Shown: piece after piece, positions 41,807 through 50,400 of the stretch
Numbering within the stretch: the first letter of the stretch is position 1
Layout of the letters: every line of letters begins with the position of its first letter
NCBI RefSeq assembly: GCF_037081675.1
Contig: NZ_JAZAQL010000001.1
Location: 434,001-498,000, forward strand
Direction of reading: 5' to 3'
Origin: Halorubellus litoreus
Lineage (GTDB): Archaea > Halobacteriota > Halobacteria > Halobacteriales > Natrialbaceae
DNA length: 64,000 bases
Program-made: the position numbers and the translations under genes
Notes under the pieces: model-generated
Database searches by the model: none
What the model saw: only the letters and a program-made list of their open reading frames with translations
Told to the model about the DNA's origin: nothing

Positions 41807-43456
41807 ATGGCACAGCACGAAGAGCGGTCGCCGTCGGCGAGTCTCGGGTTGCTGGACGCGACGATGGTCGGGATGGGCGCGATGATCGGCGCAGGCATCT
41901 TCGTCCTCACGGGCCTGGCGGCGGACATCGCGGGCCCCGCAGCGATCCTCGTGTTCGGACTGAACGGCGTCGTCACGTCGTTCACGGCGCTGTCGTACGC
42001 CGAACTCGCGTCCGCGATACCGAAGAGCGGCGGCGGCTACGCGTTCGTCGAGGAGGTGTTCAGGGACTCGATCGCGTTCCAGATGGGGTGGATGCTCTGG
42101 TTCGCGTACATGATCGCCGGGGCGCTGTACGCGCTCGGGTTCGCGGGGAACTTCCTCGAGTTCGTGCACTTCTACTGGGAGGGGCTGCCGTCGGGCGCGC
42201 TCCTCGGCCCGGTCACCTGGAAGGTCCTGTACGCTATCGGGCTCGTCGGGTTCCTCGTCGTCCTGAACGCGGTGTCGACCGCCGCCAGCGGCGGCGCGGA
42301 GACCGTCGTGACGATAGTCAAGATCGTCATCCTCGTCGTGTTCTCGGCGTACGGCGCGAACGCGGTGGACCTCGCGGAGTTCGACCCGTTCTTCACGAAC
42401 GGGACGGTGAACGCGATACTGCCGGCGATGGGGTTGACGTTCATCGCGTTCGAGGGGTACGACCTCATCGCGACCGTCACCGAGGAGGTGAAGAACCCGC
42501 GGAAGAACATCCCGCGAGCGATCTTCCTGTCGCTCGCGGCGACGATCGTCATCTACCTCGTCGTCGTCCTCGTCGCTATCGGGACGCTCGGCGCGGGCGG
42601 CCTCGCCGGCGCCGGGGAGCGCGGTATCGCGGAGGCGGCGAAGGGCTTCATGCCGGCTGACATCCCGATACTGCAGAACGGCGCCTCGGTCATCGCGTTC
42701 GGCGCGGTGTTCTCGACGGTGTCGGCGCTGAACGCGGTCGTGCTCGCCTCCAGTCGGGTGGCGTTCGCGATGGGACGCGACCGGTTGCTGCCCGCGGGAA
42801 TCGGCCGCATCCATCATCGCTTCGGGACGCCGCTGATCGCGGTGGTGGCGAGCGCGGTCGTGATGCTCGTCTCCGTCGCGTTCGTCCCGATCCGGCAGGT
42901 CGGGTCGCTCTCGAGCCTGTTCTTCCTGCTGTCGTTCGTCGTCGTGAACGCGAGCGTCATCAAACTCCGGCGGGAGCGCCCGGACATGCGTCGGCCCTAC
43001 GAGATGCCGTTCTATCCGCTGCCGGCGGTCGCGGGCATCGTCGGGAACCTCGTCCTCGGGTACTACCTCGTCACGGCGAACCTGACGACGGCGGGGCTCG
43101 CGTTCGGGTGGCTCGTCCTCGGCGGGGTCGCGTACGTCGCGCTCGGCCGCGTCGGCCTGCGGCGCGAACCGGCCGGTGGCGCGAGCGAGGGCATCGACGT
43201 CGATACCGGTGGTGGGTCCGACGCCGCGGGCGACGCGGACGCCGGGAGCGCGGGCGACGAGTCCGGTGTCGGTGCGAGCACGCGCGGGGAGGCGACCGCG
43301 CATCGGTCGCTCGACCACGTCGACGCTGACGCCGAACTCGCGACGCGGGACGCCGCCGGCTACGACCGGACGGACGCGGGCGACTCGCGTGGTTCCGACG
43401 AGGTGGGAACCGACCCGGAACGTGAAGGCGATGGCGAGTCGAGGGGTGAACGATGA
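41807..43456 (+). CDS. APC superfamily amino acid permease
   Basis: This 549-residue secondary transporter has the APC entry ATMVGMGAMIGAGIFVLTG and twelve predicted helices to about residue 450. A ~100-residue hydrophilic Asp/Gly/Ser-rich cytoplasmic tail follows. The ATG at 41807 was preferred to an upstream start. The stop overlaps the next ATG by four bases, coupling it to an RCK/TrkA protein, an unusual partner for an APC carrier. It likely moves amino acids or polyamines; the tail may be a docking site for the RCK protein (inference). Confidence 0.9.
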   Translation: MAQHEERSPSASLGLLDATMVGMGAMIGAGIFVLTGLAADIAGPAAILVFGLNGVVTSFTALSYAELASAIPKSGGGYAFVEEVFRDSIAFQMGWMLWFAYMIAGALYALGFAGNFLEFVHFYWEGLPSGALLGPVTWKVLYAIGLVGFLVVLNAVSTAASGGAETVVTIVKIVILVVFSAYGANAVDLAEFDPFFTNGTVNAILPAMGLTFIAFEGYDLIATVTEEVKNPRKNIPRAIFLSLAATIVIYLVVVLVAIGTLGAGGLAGAGERGIAEAAKGFMPADIPILQNGASVIAFGAVFSTVSALNAVVLASSRVAFAMGRDRLLPAGIGRIHHRFGTPLIAVVASAVVMLVSVAFVPIRQVGSLSSLFFLLSFVVVNASVIKLRRERPDMRRPYEMPFYPLPAVAGIVGNLVLGYYLVTANLTTAGLAFGWLVLGGVAYVALGRVGLRREPAGGASEGIDVDTGGGSDAAGDADAGSAGDESGVGASTRGEATAHRSLDHVDADAELATRDAAGYDRTDAGDSRGSDEVGTDPEREGDGESRGER

Positions 43457-44106
43457 CGAACGGACCGCTGCGCGTGGTCGTCGTGGGGAGTGGCCCGGTC
43501 GCGCTCCGCGCGATAAAGCAACTGGACGACCACGGGCACGACGTCGTGGTGGTGGAGCGAGACCCGGAGCAACTCGCGGAGCTCGAGGCGGCGTACGTCG
43601 CGACGGCGATCGAGGGCGACGCGACGCGACCGAGCGTGCTCGCGCAGGCGGACGTGGAGCGCGCGGACGTCGTCGCGGCGCTCACGGACACGATGGGGAC
43701 GAACGTCGCGGTGTGTACGACCGCGAAGCGAATCGACCCGGGGACGCGGACGATACTCCGGTCGACGTACCCGGATATCGAGGAGTTCGCGCCGTACGCC
43801 GATCAGGTGGTGTTCCCGGAGCGCGCCGGCGGCCGCGTCGCCGTCACCGCCATCGAGGAGGACTTCGGGGCGCTCACGGGCCTCTCTGGTGACCTGGAGG
43901 TGTACGAGCTACGCGTCGCCGAGGACGCGCCGGTCGCGGGGAAGCGACTGTCGAGCGTGTCGCTGCCCCAGGGGAGTCTCGTCGTGAGCGACGAGAACGG
44001 CGACACGGTCGCGAGCGCCGACACCGTCCTCCAAGCGGGCCACACGTACGTCGTCGCCGTCGAGGGCCGGGTCGCGGACGAAGTGATGAACCTCTTCCGC
44101 GGGTGA
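43453..44106 (+). CDS. TrkA/RCK-type regulatory protein
   Basis: This 217-residue protein has an N-terminal RCK Rossmann domain (VVVVGSGPVALRAIKQLDDH, then GDATRPSVLAQADVERADV), which binds NAD(H) or nucleotide. A C-terminal RCK_C (TrkA_C) beta domain ends near YVVAVEGRVADEVMNLF. Such proteins gate K+ channels and transporters. No TrkH or KtrB channel is next to it; it is coupled by ATGA to an APC permease and lies upstream of a phosphate carrier, so it may control those instead. Confidence 0.88.
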   Translation: MTNGPLRVVVVGSGPVALRAIKQLDDHGHDVVVVERDPEQLAELEAAYVATAIEGDATRPSVLAQADVERADVVAALTDTMGTNVAVCTTAKRIDPGTRTILRSTYPDIEEFAPYADQVVFPERAGGRVAVTAIEEDFGALTGLSGDLEVYELRVAEDAPVAGKRLSSVSLPQGSLVVSDENGDTVASADTVLQAGHTYVVAVEGRVADEVMNLFRG

Positions 44107-44108
44107 CG

Positions 44109-44495
44109 ATGCCGGACGCTCCGAGCGACGACGCGGCGAGTGCGCCAGAGTGCGAGCACGACCCGGCTGTCGCGTACGAGGTCGGGTTCGGGTTCGCTGA
44201 CGGCGTCGACGGCGTCGAGGACGTCGATTCGGCGTGCGCGATGCGCGCCACCGTCCACGAGGTGCCCGTCGGGAGCGCTGACGCCGACGCCGTCGGCTGC
44301 GCGGACGAATCCTGCGAGCACTACCACGAGCACGTCGCGGCGGACCTGCGCGCGACCGCGGCACGCCACAGCGGGAACGTCGGCGCGGACGGGTCGTGTC
44401 GCGTCGACCGCGACGCCGGGACTGACTTCGACGCCGGGACTGACCGCGACGCCGGAACTGACCGCGACGCCGGGACTGACCGCGACGCCGGTTAG
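44109..44495 (+). CDS. Cys/His-rich acidic protein with DRDAGT repeats
   Basis: This protein of about 128 residues carries a cluster of Cys and His (PECEHD, DSACAMRA, GCADESCEHYHEHVAAD) suited to metal binding. Five tandem DRDAGT-type hexapeptides follow at the C-terminus. A GTG at 44103, overlapping the previous stop (GTGA), is an alternative start. Family not recognised. It is part of the permease-RCK transcription unit and ends ~110 bases before the phosphate carrier. Confidence 0.65.
   Translation: MPDAPSDDAASAPECEHDPAVAYEVGFGFADGVDGVEDVDSACAMRATVHEVPVGSADADAVGCADESCEHYHEHVAADLRATAARHSGNVGADGSCRVDRDAGTDFDAGTDRDAGTDRDAGTDRDAG
44406..44492. repeat. 18-bp coding tandem repeat (DRDAGT)
   Basis: Five units of an 18-base sequence (GACCGCGACGCCGGGACT and close variants) reach up to the stop codon at 44493. 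The copy number is probably unstable. Confidence 0.85.
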
Positions 44496-44577
44496 CGGCT
44501 CGCGCTCGACCCGAAGGCCGTGCCCGTCGATGCGGTCGTCGCGACGAACACACCGATACGTGCCCGGCGACCGATTC

Positions 44578-44584
44578 CTTATAC
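44578..44584 (+). promoter_or_regulatory. TATA box of the phosphate carrier gene
   Basis: CTTATAC lies ~26 bases before the ATG at 44607, so the phosphate carrier has its own leaderless promoter in addition to any read-through from the permease operon. Confidence 0.6.
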
Positions 44585-44606
44585 CGTTCGCGGCGCACTC
44601 ACCGGT

Positions 44607-45782
44607 ATGGTCGAGGTCCTCCTCCTGGTCGGCGTCGCGGTGGCTGTCTTCGTCGGGTTCAACATCGGCGGGTCGACGACGGGGCCGGCGTTCGGCCCGG
44701 CCGTCGGCGCGAACGCCATCTCGAAGACGGTCGCCGCCGCCCTCATGTCCGGGTTCTTCTTCGTCGGCGCGTGGACGCTCGGGCGGCGCGTCGTCGCGAC
44801 GCTCGGCGAGGAACTCGTCACCGACCCGGGCGTGTTCACGATCGAATCCAGTATCGTCGTCCTGTTCTTCATCGGCGGCGCGCTCTTCGTCGGGAACTAC
44901 TTCGGCGTGCCGGCGTCCACGTCGATGACCGCGGTCGGCGCCATCGCGGGCCTCGGCGTCGCCAGCGGCGCACTCGACTGGACGGTCATGGGCGAGATCG
45001 CGGTCTGGTGGATCGTCGCGCCCGTCATCGGGTTCTGGACGTCCGCGGTCATCGGTCGGTACTGGTACCCGCGCATCGACGCGTGGGTCGACATCGAGAG
45101 CACGCCCGGCGCGCTGTTCGAGGTGAACCGCGACGGCCTGATTCCGCGACCGGCCGCCGGCCCGAACACGACGCGGCGCGAACTCACCGGCGGCGTCGTC
45201 GTCGTCGCCATCGGATGCCTGATGGGGTTCTCCTCGGGGACGTCGAACATCGCGAACGCCATCGCGCCGCTCGTCGGCGCGGGCGTCGACCTGAACATGA
45301 TGATACTCCTCGGCGGCGTCGCGGTCGCGGTCGGCGCGTTCACCATCGCCCGCCGGACGCTCGACACGCTCGGGAACGACATCACGGACCTCCCGTTGAC
45401 CGCCGCGATCGTCGTCGCCATGGTCTCCTCGACGATCGTCGTCGGCCTCTCCGCGATCGGCATCCCGGCGTCGTTCGTCATCATCGCGACGACGTCCATC
45501 GTCGGCCTCGGCTGGGGGCGCGCCACCCGGACCGCGACGGTGTCCGGGGCGGTGTCGGGCGAGGAGTCGCCGGCCGTGTCCGTCGGCGCGCTCGCCGCGG
45601 ACAACCCCGACGACGAGCCGCCAGCGATCGGCGAGGAGTCCAGCGAGGACATTCCCTCCGCCGCGGACCTCTTCGACCCCGAGACCACGGGTCGCGTGCT
45701 CGCGATGCAGAACGTCGTCCCGGTCCTCGCGACCGCCGGCGCGTACGCGACCTTCCTCCTCCTCTACGCCGTCTGGTGGTAA
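44607..45782 (+). CDS. Inorganic phosphate transporter, PiT family
   Basis: This 391-residue membrane protein has the duplicated PiT signature: first half VGFNIGGSTTGPAFGPAVGA, second half MGFSSGTSNIANAIAPLVGA. There are ten or so helices and a long hydrophilic loop before the final helix (AADNPDDEPPAIGEESSEDI). It takes up phosphate with Na+ or H+. The start at 44607 was chosen because its TATA box is correctly spaced. Haloarchaea usually have several PiT homologues. Confidence 0.92.
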   Translation: MVEVLLLVGVAVAVFVGFNIGGSTTGPAFGPAVGANAISKTVAAALMSGFFFVGAWTLGRRVVATLGEELVTDPGVFTIESSIVVLFFIGGALFVGNYFGVPASTSMTAVGAIAGLGVASGALDWTVMGEIAVWWIVAPVIGFWTSAVIGRYWYPRIDAWVDIESTPGALFEVNRDGLIPRPAAGPNTTRRELTGGVVVVAIGCLMGFSSGTSNIANAIAPLVGAGVDLNMMILLGGVAVAVGAFTIARRTLDTLGNDITDLPLTAAIVVAMVSSTIVVGLSAIGIPASFVIIATTSIVGLGWGRATRTATVSGAVSGEESPAVSVGALAADNPDDEPPAIGEESSEDIPSAADLFDPETTGRVLAMQNVVPVLATAGAYATFLLLYAVWW

Positions 45783-45818
45783 CCGCGGTCCCGCTACGGG
45801 CCGACCACTCGCGAGCGC

Positions 45819-46871
45819 TCAGAGCGTGTCGAGGACGTCGAGCAGCGTCTCCTCGCGCTCGCGTCCGGGGTCCTCGTCGCTGCCGTCGCGGTCGGTCGCG
45901 AGGTGGTCGTCGACGCTGCGCTGCATCGCTTCGCGGAGCGGCGTGGCCTCCCAGCCGAGCGCGGCGAGCTTCTTGGTGTCGAGGACGTGCGGGTAGTCCC
46001 GGTAGAGGACGTAGTCGTCCGTGGAGAGGTCCGCGATGGAGAGCTCGCGTTCGCTCGCGTGCACGACCTCGACGTCGCCGGCGTCCTCGGGTGCGCTCTC
46101 GGGGGCGTCGGCGGCGTCGCCGAGGCAGTCCGCGATGAGGTCGACCATCTCCTCGAGCGTCACGAGGCGGCGGTCGCCGACGTTGTACGCGTGGCCCGCG
46201 CTGCCTTCCTCGGCGACGACGCGGAGTGCGCTCGCGACGTCCTCGACGTACGCGCGATGCCAGACGTTCGTCCCGTCACCGGGGACGACGACGCGCTCGT
46301 AGTTCGCGACGCGGTCGATCCAGTAGTCGAGTCGCTCCGTGTAGTCGTCGGGCCCGTACACGATACAGGGTCGGACCGCCATCGCGCGCAGCCCGCGTTC
46401 CTCGGCGGCGGCGAACACCGCACGGTCGCCCTCGGCCTTCCGGTTCCCGTACGTCTCACCGCTCTCGTCGACCGCCTGGTCGCCCGTGCACGATTCGAGC
46501 GCGGTCGCCTCGTCGCGCCCCTGGAGCGCGCCCTCCCGCTTCGGAATCTCCTCCTCGCCGTACGCCGCGCCCGAGGACACGTACACGTACGCGTCGGCGT
46601 CGTCGAACACGCGCGTCGCCGTCCGGACCTCCCGGGGCTGGTACGCGACCATGTCGAAGACCGCGTCGTACGCGCTCTCCCGGGCCGCCGTCGCGAGGTC
46701 CGCGTCGTCCGTCCGGTCGCCCTCGACGTGCGTGACGCGGTCGTCGTCCGCGAACGGGTTCTCGTGGTTCCCGCGGTTGAATATCGTGACGTCGTAGTCG
46801 TGCGCGAGCAGGTCCGCGACGAGGTGTCGCCCGATGAATCGCGTCCCGCCGATGACGAATGCGCTGTCCAT
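45819..46871 (-). CDS. NAD-dependent epimerase/dehydratase family protein
   Basis: This 350-residue extended short-chain dehydrogenase begins MDSAFVIGGTRFIGRHLVAD, an FxGGTGFxG-like cofactor loop. Its active-site strand is YVYVSSGAAYGEEEI, and the YGNRKAEGD segment supplies the Tyr and Lys (YxxxK). The pattern resembles plastid RNA-binding/isoflavone-type and UDP-sugar epimerase relatives, but the substrate is unknown. The start at 46871 aligns the Rossmann loop with the N-terminus. It diverges from the zinc-ribbon gene. Confidence 0.85.
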   Translation of the reverse strand: MDSAFVIGGTRFIGRHLVADLLAHDYDVTIFNRGNHENPFADDDRVTHVEGDRTDDADLATAARESAYDAVFDMVAYQPREVRTATRVFDDADAYVYVSSGAAYGEEEIPKREGALQGRDEATALESCTGDQAVDESGETYGNRKAEGDRAVFAAAEERGLRAMAVRPCIVYGPDDYTERLDYWIDRVANYERVVVPGDGTNVWHRAYVEDVASALRVVAEEGSAGHAYNVGDRRLVTLEEMVDLIADCLGDAADAPESAPEDAGDVEVVHASERELSIADLSTDDYVLYRDYPHVLDTKKLAALGWEATPLREAMQRSVDDHLATDRDGSDEDPGREREETLLDVLDTL

Positions 46872-46972
46872 GCCAGTAGCGACTCGACGCCGCGAAAAGA
46901 GCGTGGCGTTCGCGGTACCAGCGTTCGGCCACCAGCAAAAAATACTCAAGTAACCGAGGCGTCGGTCGGGAT

Positions 46973-47185
46973 ATGTCGCCCTCCACTGACAGCGGCTGCC
47001 CGAAGTGTGGCCACACGGACGCGATCACGGACAACATCTCGACCACCGGCGGTGGCCTCTCGAAGATGTTCGACATCCAGTCGAAGAACTTCGACGTCAT
47101 CTCGTGCGCGAACTGCGGGTACTCCGAGCTCTACCGTTCGGACCGCCGGAGCGGGAGCGACATCGCGGACATCTTCTTCGGATAG
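46973..47185 (+). CDS. Zinc-ribbon nucleic-acid-binding-like protein (COG3478 type)
   Basis: This 70-residue protein has CPKCGHTD and CANCGYSELY knuckles around a conserved STTGGGLSKMFDIQSKNFDV loop and a C-terminal GSDIADIFFG. This layout matches small predicted nucleic-acid-binding zinc-ribbon proteins. An AAAAAATACT box ~30 bases before the ATG indicates a leaderless transcript. The next gene begins on the base after its stop, so the two are translated together. Confidence 0.85.
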   Translation: MSPSTDSGCPKCGHTDAITDNISTTGGGLSKMFDIQSKNFDVISCANCGYSELYRSDRRSGSDIADIFFG

Positions 47186-47443
47186 ATGGCCGCCGTCGGC
47201 TTCGCGTTCCTCTTCGTCCTGTTCGCGCTCGTCCTCCCGCTCGCACTCTACTGGTTCGTGAAAGGCGAGGACCCCGACCCGAGCGAGACGACGTCCTGGA
47301 ACGACGCCCGCGACCGGGCGAGCAGCGACACGTTCGGCGGCGGTCGACGGGACCGCGACGGGCGTGACGGAGACGACCGCGAAGACCGCGGGTCGCGCGG
47401 GTCCGACGACGACCGCGGCGTCGACGGCAACCACTGGAACTGA
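47186..47443 (+). CDS. Small single-helix membrane protein with charged tail
   Basis: This 85-residue protein has one N-terminal membrane segment (VGFAFLFVLFALVLPLALYW) and a ~55-residue Arg/Asp/Gly-rich disordered tail ending GNHWN. It starts directly after the stop codon of the zinc-ribbon gene, which implies coupled expression and perhaps a shared function. The family is not recognised. Confidence 0.72.
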   Translation: MAAVGFAFLFVLFALVLPLALYWFVKGEDPDPSETTSWNDARDRASSDTFGGGRRDRDGRDGDDREDRGSRGSDDDRGVDGNHWN

Positions 47444-47452
47444 CCGCGGCAG

Positions 47453-50400
47453 TCAGTCGTCGCTGCTCGCGTACCCCTGCGCACTCCCGGCGTTGTCCGC
47501 GGTGGCGCTCGCGGGCGGGCTGTCGCGGACGTCGAAGCCCTCGCGCTCGCTGAGCACCTTCTCGTACGCGTCGGGGAGGACCTTCGCGAACGCGGCGAGC
47601 GCAGCCTCCCAGTTCTCCAGCAACGCGGCGGCGCGCTCGCTCCCGGTGTACGCGTGGTGGTTCTCGACGAGGCGCCGGAGGACGGTCGCGTCGCGCTCGT
47701 CGAGGTCGTGCTCGACGTGCACCATCCCCTCGTTCACGCGGTCCTCGAACGCGACCGCGGGCGCGTCGACGTCGTCGAAGAACGCGCTCTCGTCGAGGAC
47801 GTACGCGAGCCCGCCGCTCATCCCGGCGGCGAAGTTCGCGCCGGTGTCGCCGAGGACCGCGACGACGCCACCGGTCATGTACTCGCAGCCGTGGTCGCCG
47901 ACGCCCTCGACGACCGCGTGCGCGCCGGAGTTCCGGACCGCGAACCGCTCGCCGGCGCGCCCGTTCACGTACGCCTCGCCGTCGGTCGCGCCGTAGAGCG
48001 CGACGTTCCCGGCGACGACGTTCTCCGTCGGCTCGAATCCGGCGCGGTCGGGCGTGTCGACGACGACGCGCCCGCCGCTGAGACCCTTGCCGACGTAGTC
48101 GTTCGCGCCGCCGCGCAGGTGGAGCGCGACGCCCGAGGCGAGGAACGCCCCGAAGGACTGCCCGGCGGTCCCCTCCAGGTCGACGGTGAGCGTGCCCGCG
48201 GGCAGGCCGGCCTCGCCGTACCGGCTCGTGACCTCGTGACTGAGCGTCGCACCGACCGCGCGGTCCGTGTTCGAGATGTCGGCGGAGACGCCGACCGGCT
48301 GTCGGTCCTCGACCGCTTCGCGCGCCTCGTCGAGGACGTCCCAGTCGAGTTGGGCGTCGACCTCGTGGGTCTGCTCGCGGACCTTCGTGTGCGGGCCGTC
48401 GCCGACCTCGGCGAGGACGCCAGAGAGGTCGAGCTTGCTCGCGCGCTCGTGGGCGACGTCGCGCTGCTCGAGGCAGTCGACGCGCCCGATCATGTCCTCG
48501 ACCGTCGAGAAGCCGAGTTCGGCCATGTACTCGCGGAGGTCCTGCGCGAGGAACGTCATGTAGTTGATGACGTGCTCGGGCTCGCCCGGGAAGCGCTTCC
48601 GGAGGTCCTCGCGCTGGGTCGCGACGCCCACGGGGCAGGTGTTCTTGTGGCACTGGCGCGCCATCACGCACCCCGAGGAGACGAGGCTCGCGGTCCCGAA
48701 CACGTACTCCTCGCCACCGAGGAGCGCGGCGACCGCGACGTCGCGACCGGTCTTCATGCCGCCGTCGACGGTGACGCGGATGCGGTCCCGGAGGCCAGTC
48801 CTGCGGAGGGTCTGCACGGCCTCGGCGAGCCCGAGCTCCCACGGCAGGCCCGCGTGCTTGATGCTCGTCTTCGGGCTCGCACCCGTCCCGCCCGAGTGCC
48901 CCGAGATGTGGACGACGTCCGCGTTCGCCTTCGCCACGCCCGCCGCGACCGTCCCGATGCCCGCCTCGGACACGAGCTTCACGTTGATGTCCGCGTCGGG
49001 ACTCGCCGCCTTCAGGTCGTGGATGAGCTGTTTGAGGTCCTCGATGCTGTAGATGTCGTGCAGTGGCGGCGGCGAGATGAGGCCCACACCGGGCGTGGAC
49101 TTCCGGACGTGCGCGATCATCTCGTTCACCTTCTCACCCGGCAGATGGCCGCCCTCGCCGGGCTTGGAGCCCTGGGCCATCTTGATCTGGATCTCGTCCG
49201 CGTTCGAGAGGTACGTCGACGTGACGCCGAAGCGCCCGGACGCGACCTGCTTGACGTTGCACTCCTTCTCCGTGTCGAAGCGCTCCGGGGGTTCACCGCC
49301 CTCGCCCGTGTTCGCCTTCCCGCCGATGCGGTTCATCGCCACCGCGTTGTTCTCGTGCGCCTCCGGGCTGAGGCTCCCGAGACTCATCGCGGCCGTCGAG
49401 AACCGCTCGACGATCTCGTGCACCGGCTGGACGTCCTCGACGGGGATGGACTCGCGCGAGTCCGTGTCGAAGTCGAGCAGGCCCCGGAGCGTCTCGGGAG
49501 CCTCCTCGTCGGGGGTGTCGTTCGTCGCGCTCGCGAAGTTCTGGTACTCCTCGTAGTCACCCGTCCGCACGGAGCGCTGGAGCGCGCCGACCGTCTCGGG
49601 GTTCCACGAGTGCCGGCGCCCGCCGTTCCGGTGCTCGAACTCGCCCTGCCGTTCGAGTTCGACGTCGTCGCCGAACGCGAACGCGTGGCGCTTCGCGACG
49701 TCCGCGCCGACATCGTCGACGCCGATACCGCCCGTTCGGTTCTCCGTGCCCTCGAAGTACTCGTCGACGAACTCGGGAGCGAGGCCGACGGCCTCGAACA
49801 CCTGCGCGCCCTGGTAGGACTCCACCGTGGAGATACCCATCTTCGCCATGATCTTCAGCAGGCCCCCTTCGAGCGCCTCGCGGTACGCCGCGCACGCCCT
49901 CGCGGTGTTCGCGCCGTCGCTCCCCGCGGTCAGGTCCGCGAGCGTCTCGTACGCGAGGTACGGGCAGACCGCGTCCGCGCCGTACCCGACGAGCGTCGCG
50001 TGCTGGTGGACGGTGCGCGGGTCCGCGGAGTCGACGACCAGGCCCGCGCGGTTCCGCGCGCCGGTGCGGACGAGGTGATGGTGGACGCCACCGGTCGCGA
50101 GGAGGCTCGGAACGGCCGCGCGCTCCGGCCCGCTCGCGCGGTCCGAGAGCACGACCACGTCCGCGCCGTCCTCGATGACCGCGAACGCGTCCTCGCGGAC
50201 CGCCTCCACTGCCTCCTCGAGCGTCGCGTCGTCGGGGTCGTACGTCGTGTCGACCACGGCCGACTCGAGGCCGTTCGCGTCGGCGCTCCCGTCGAGCGCG
50301 CGGATGGCGTCGACCTCGGAGAGCGAGAGCACGGGCGAGTCGGCGACGAGCTGGCGGGCGTGCGCGGGCGTCTCGTCGAGGAGGTTCCGCTGGAACCCCA

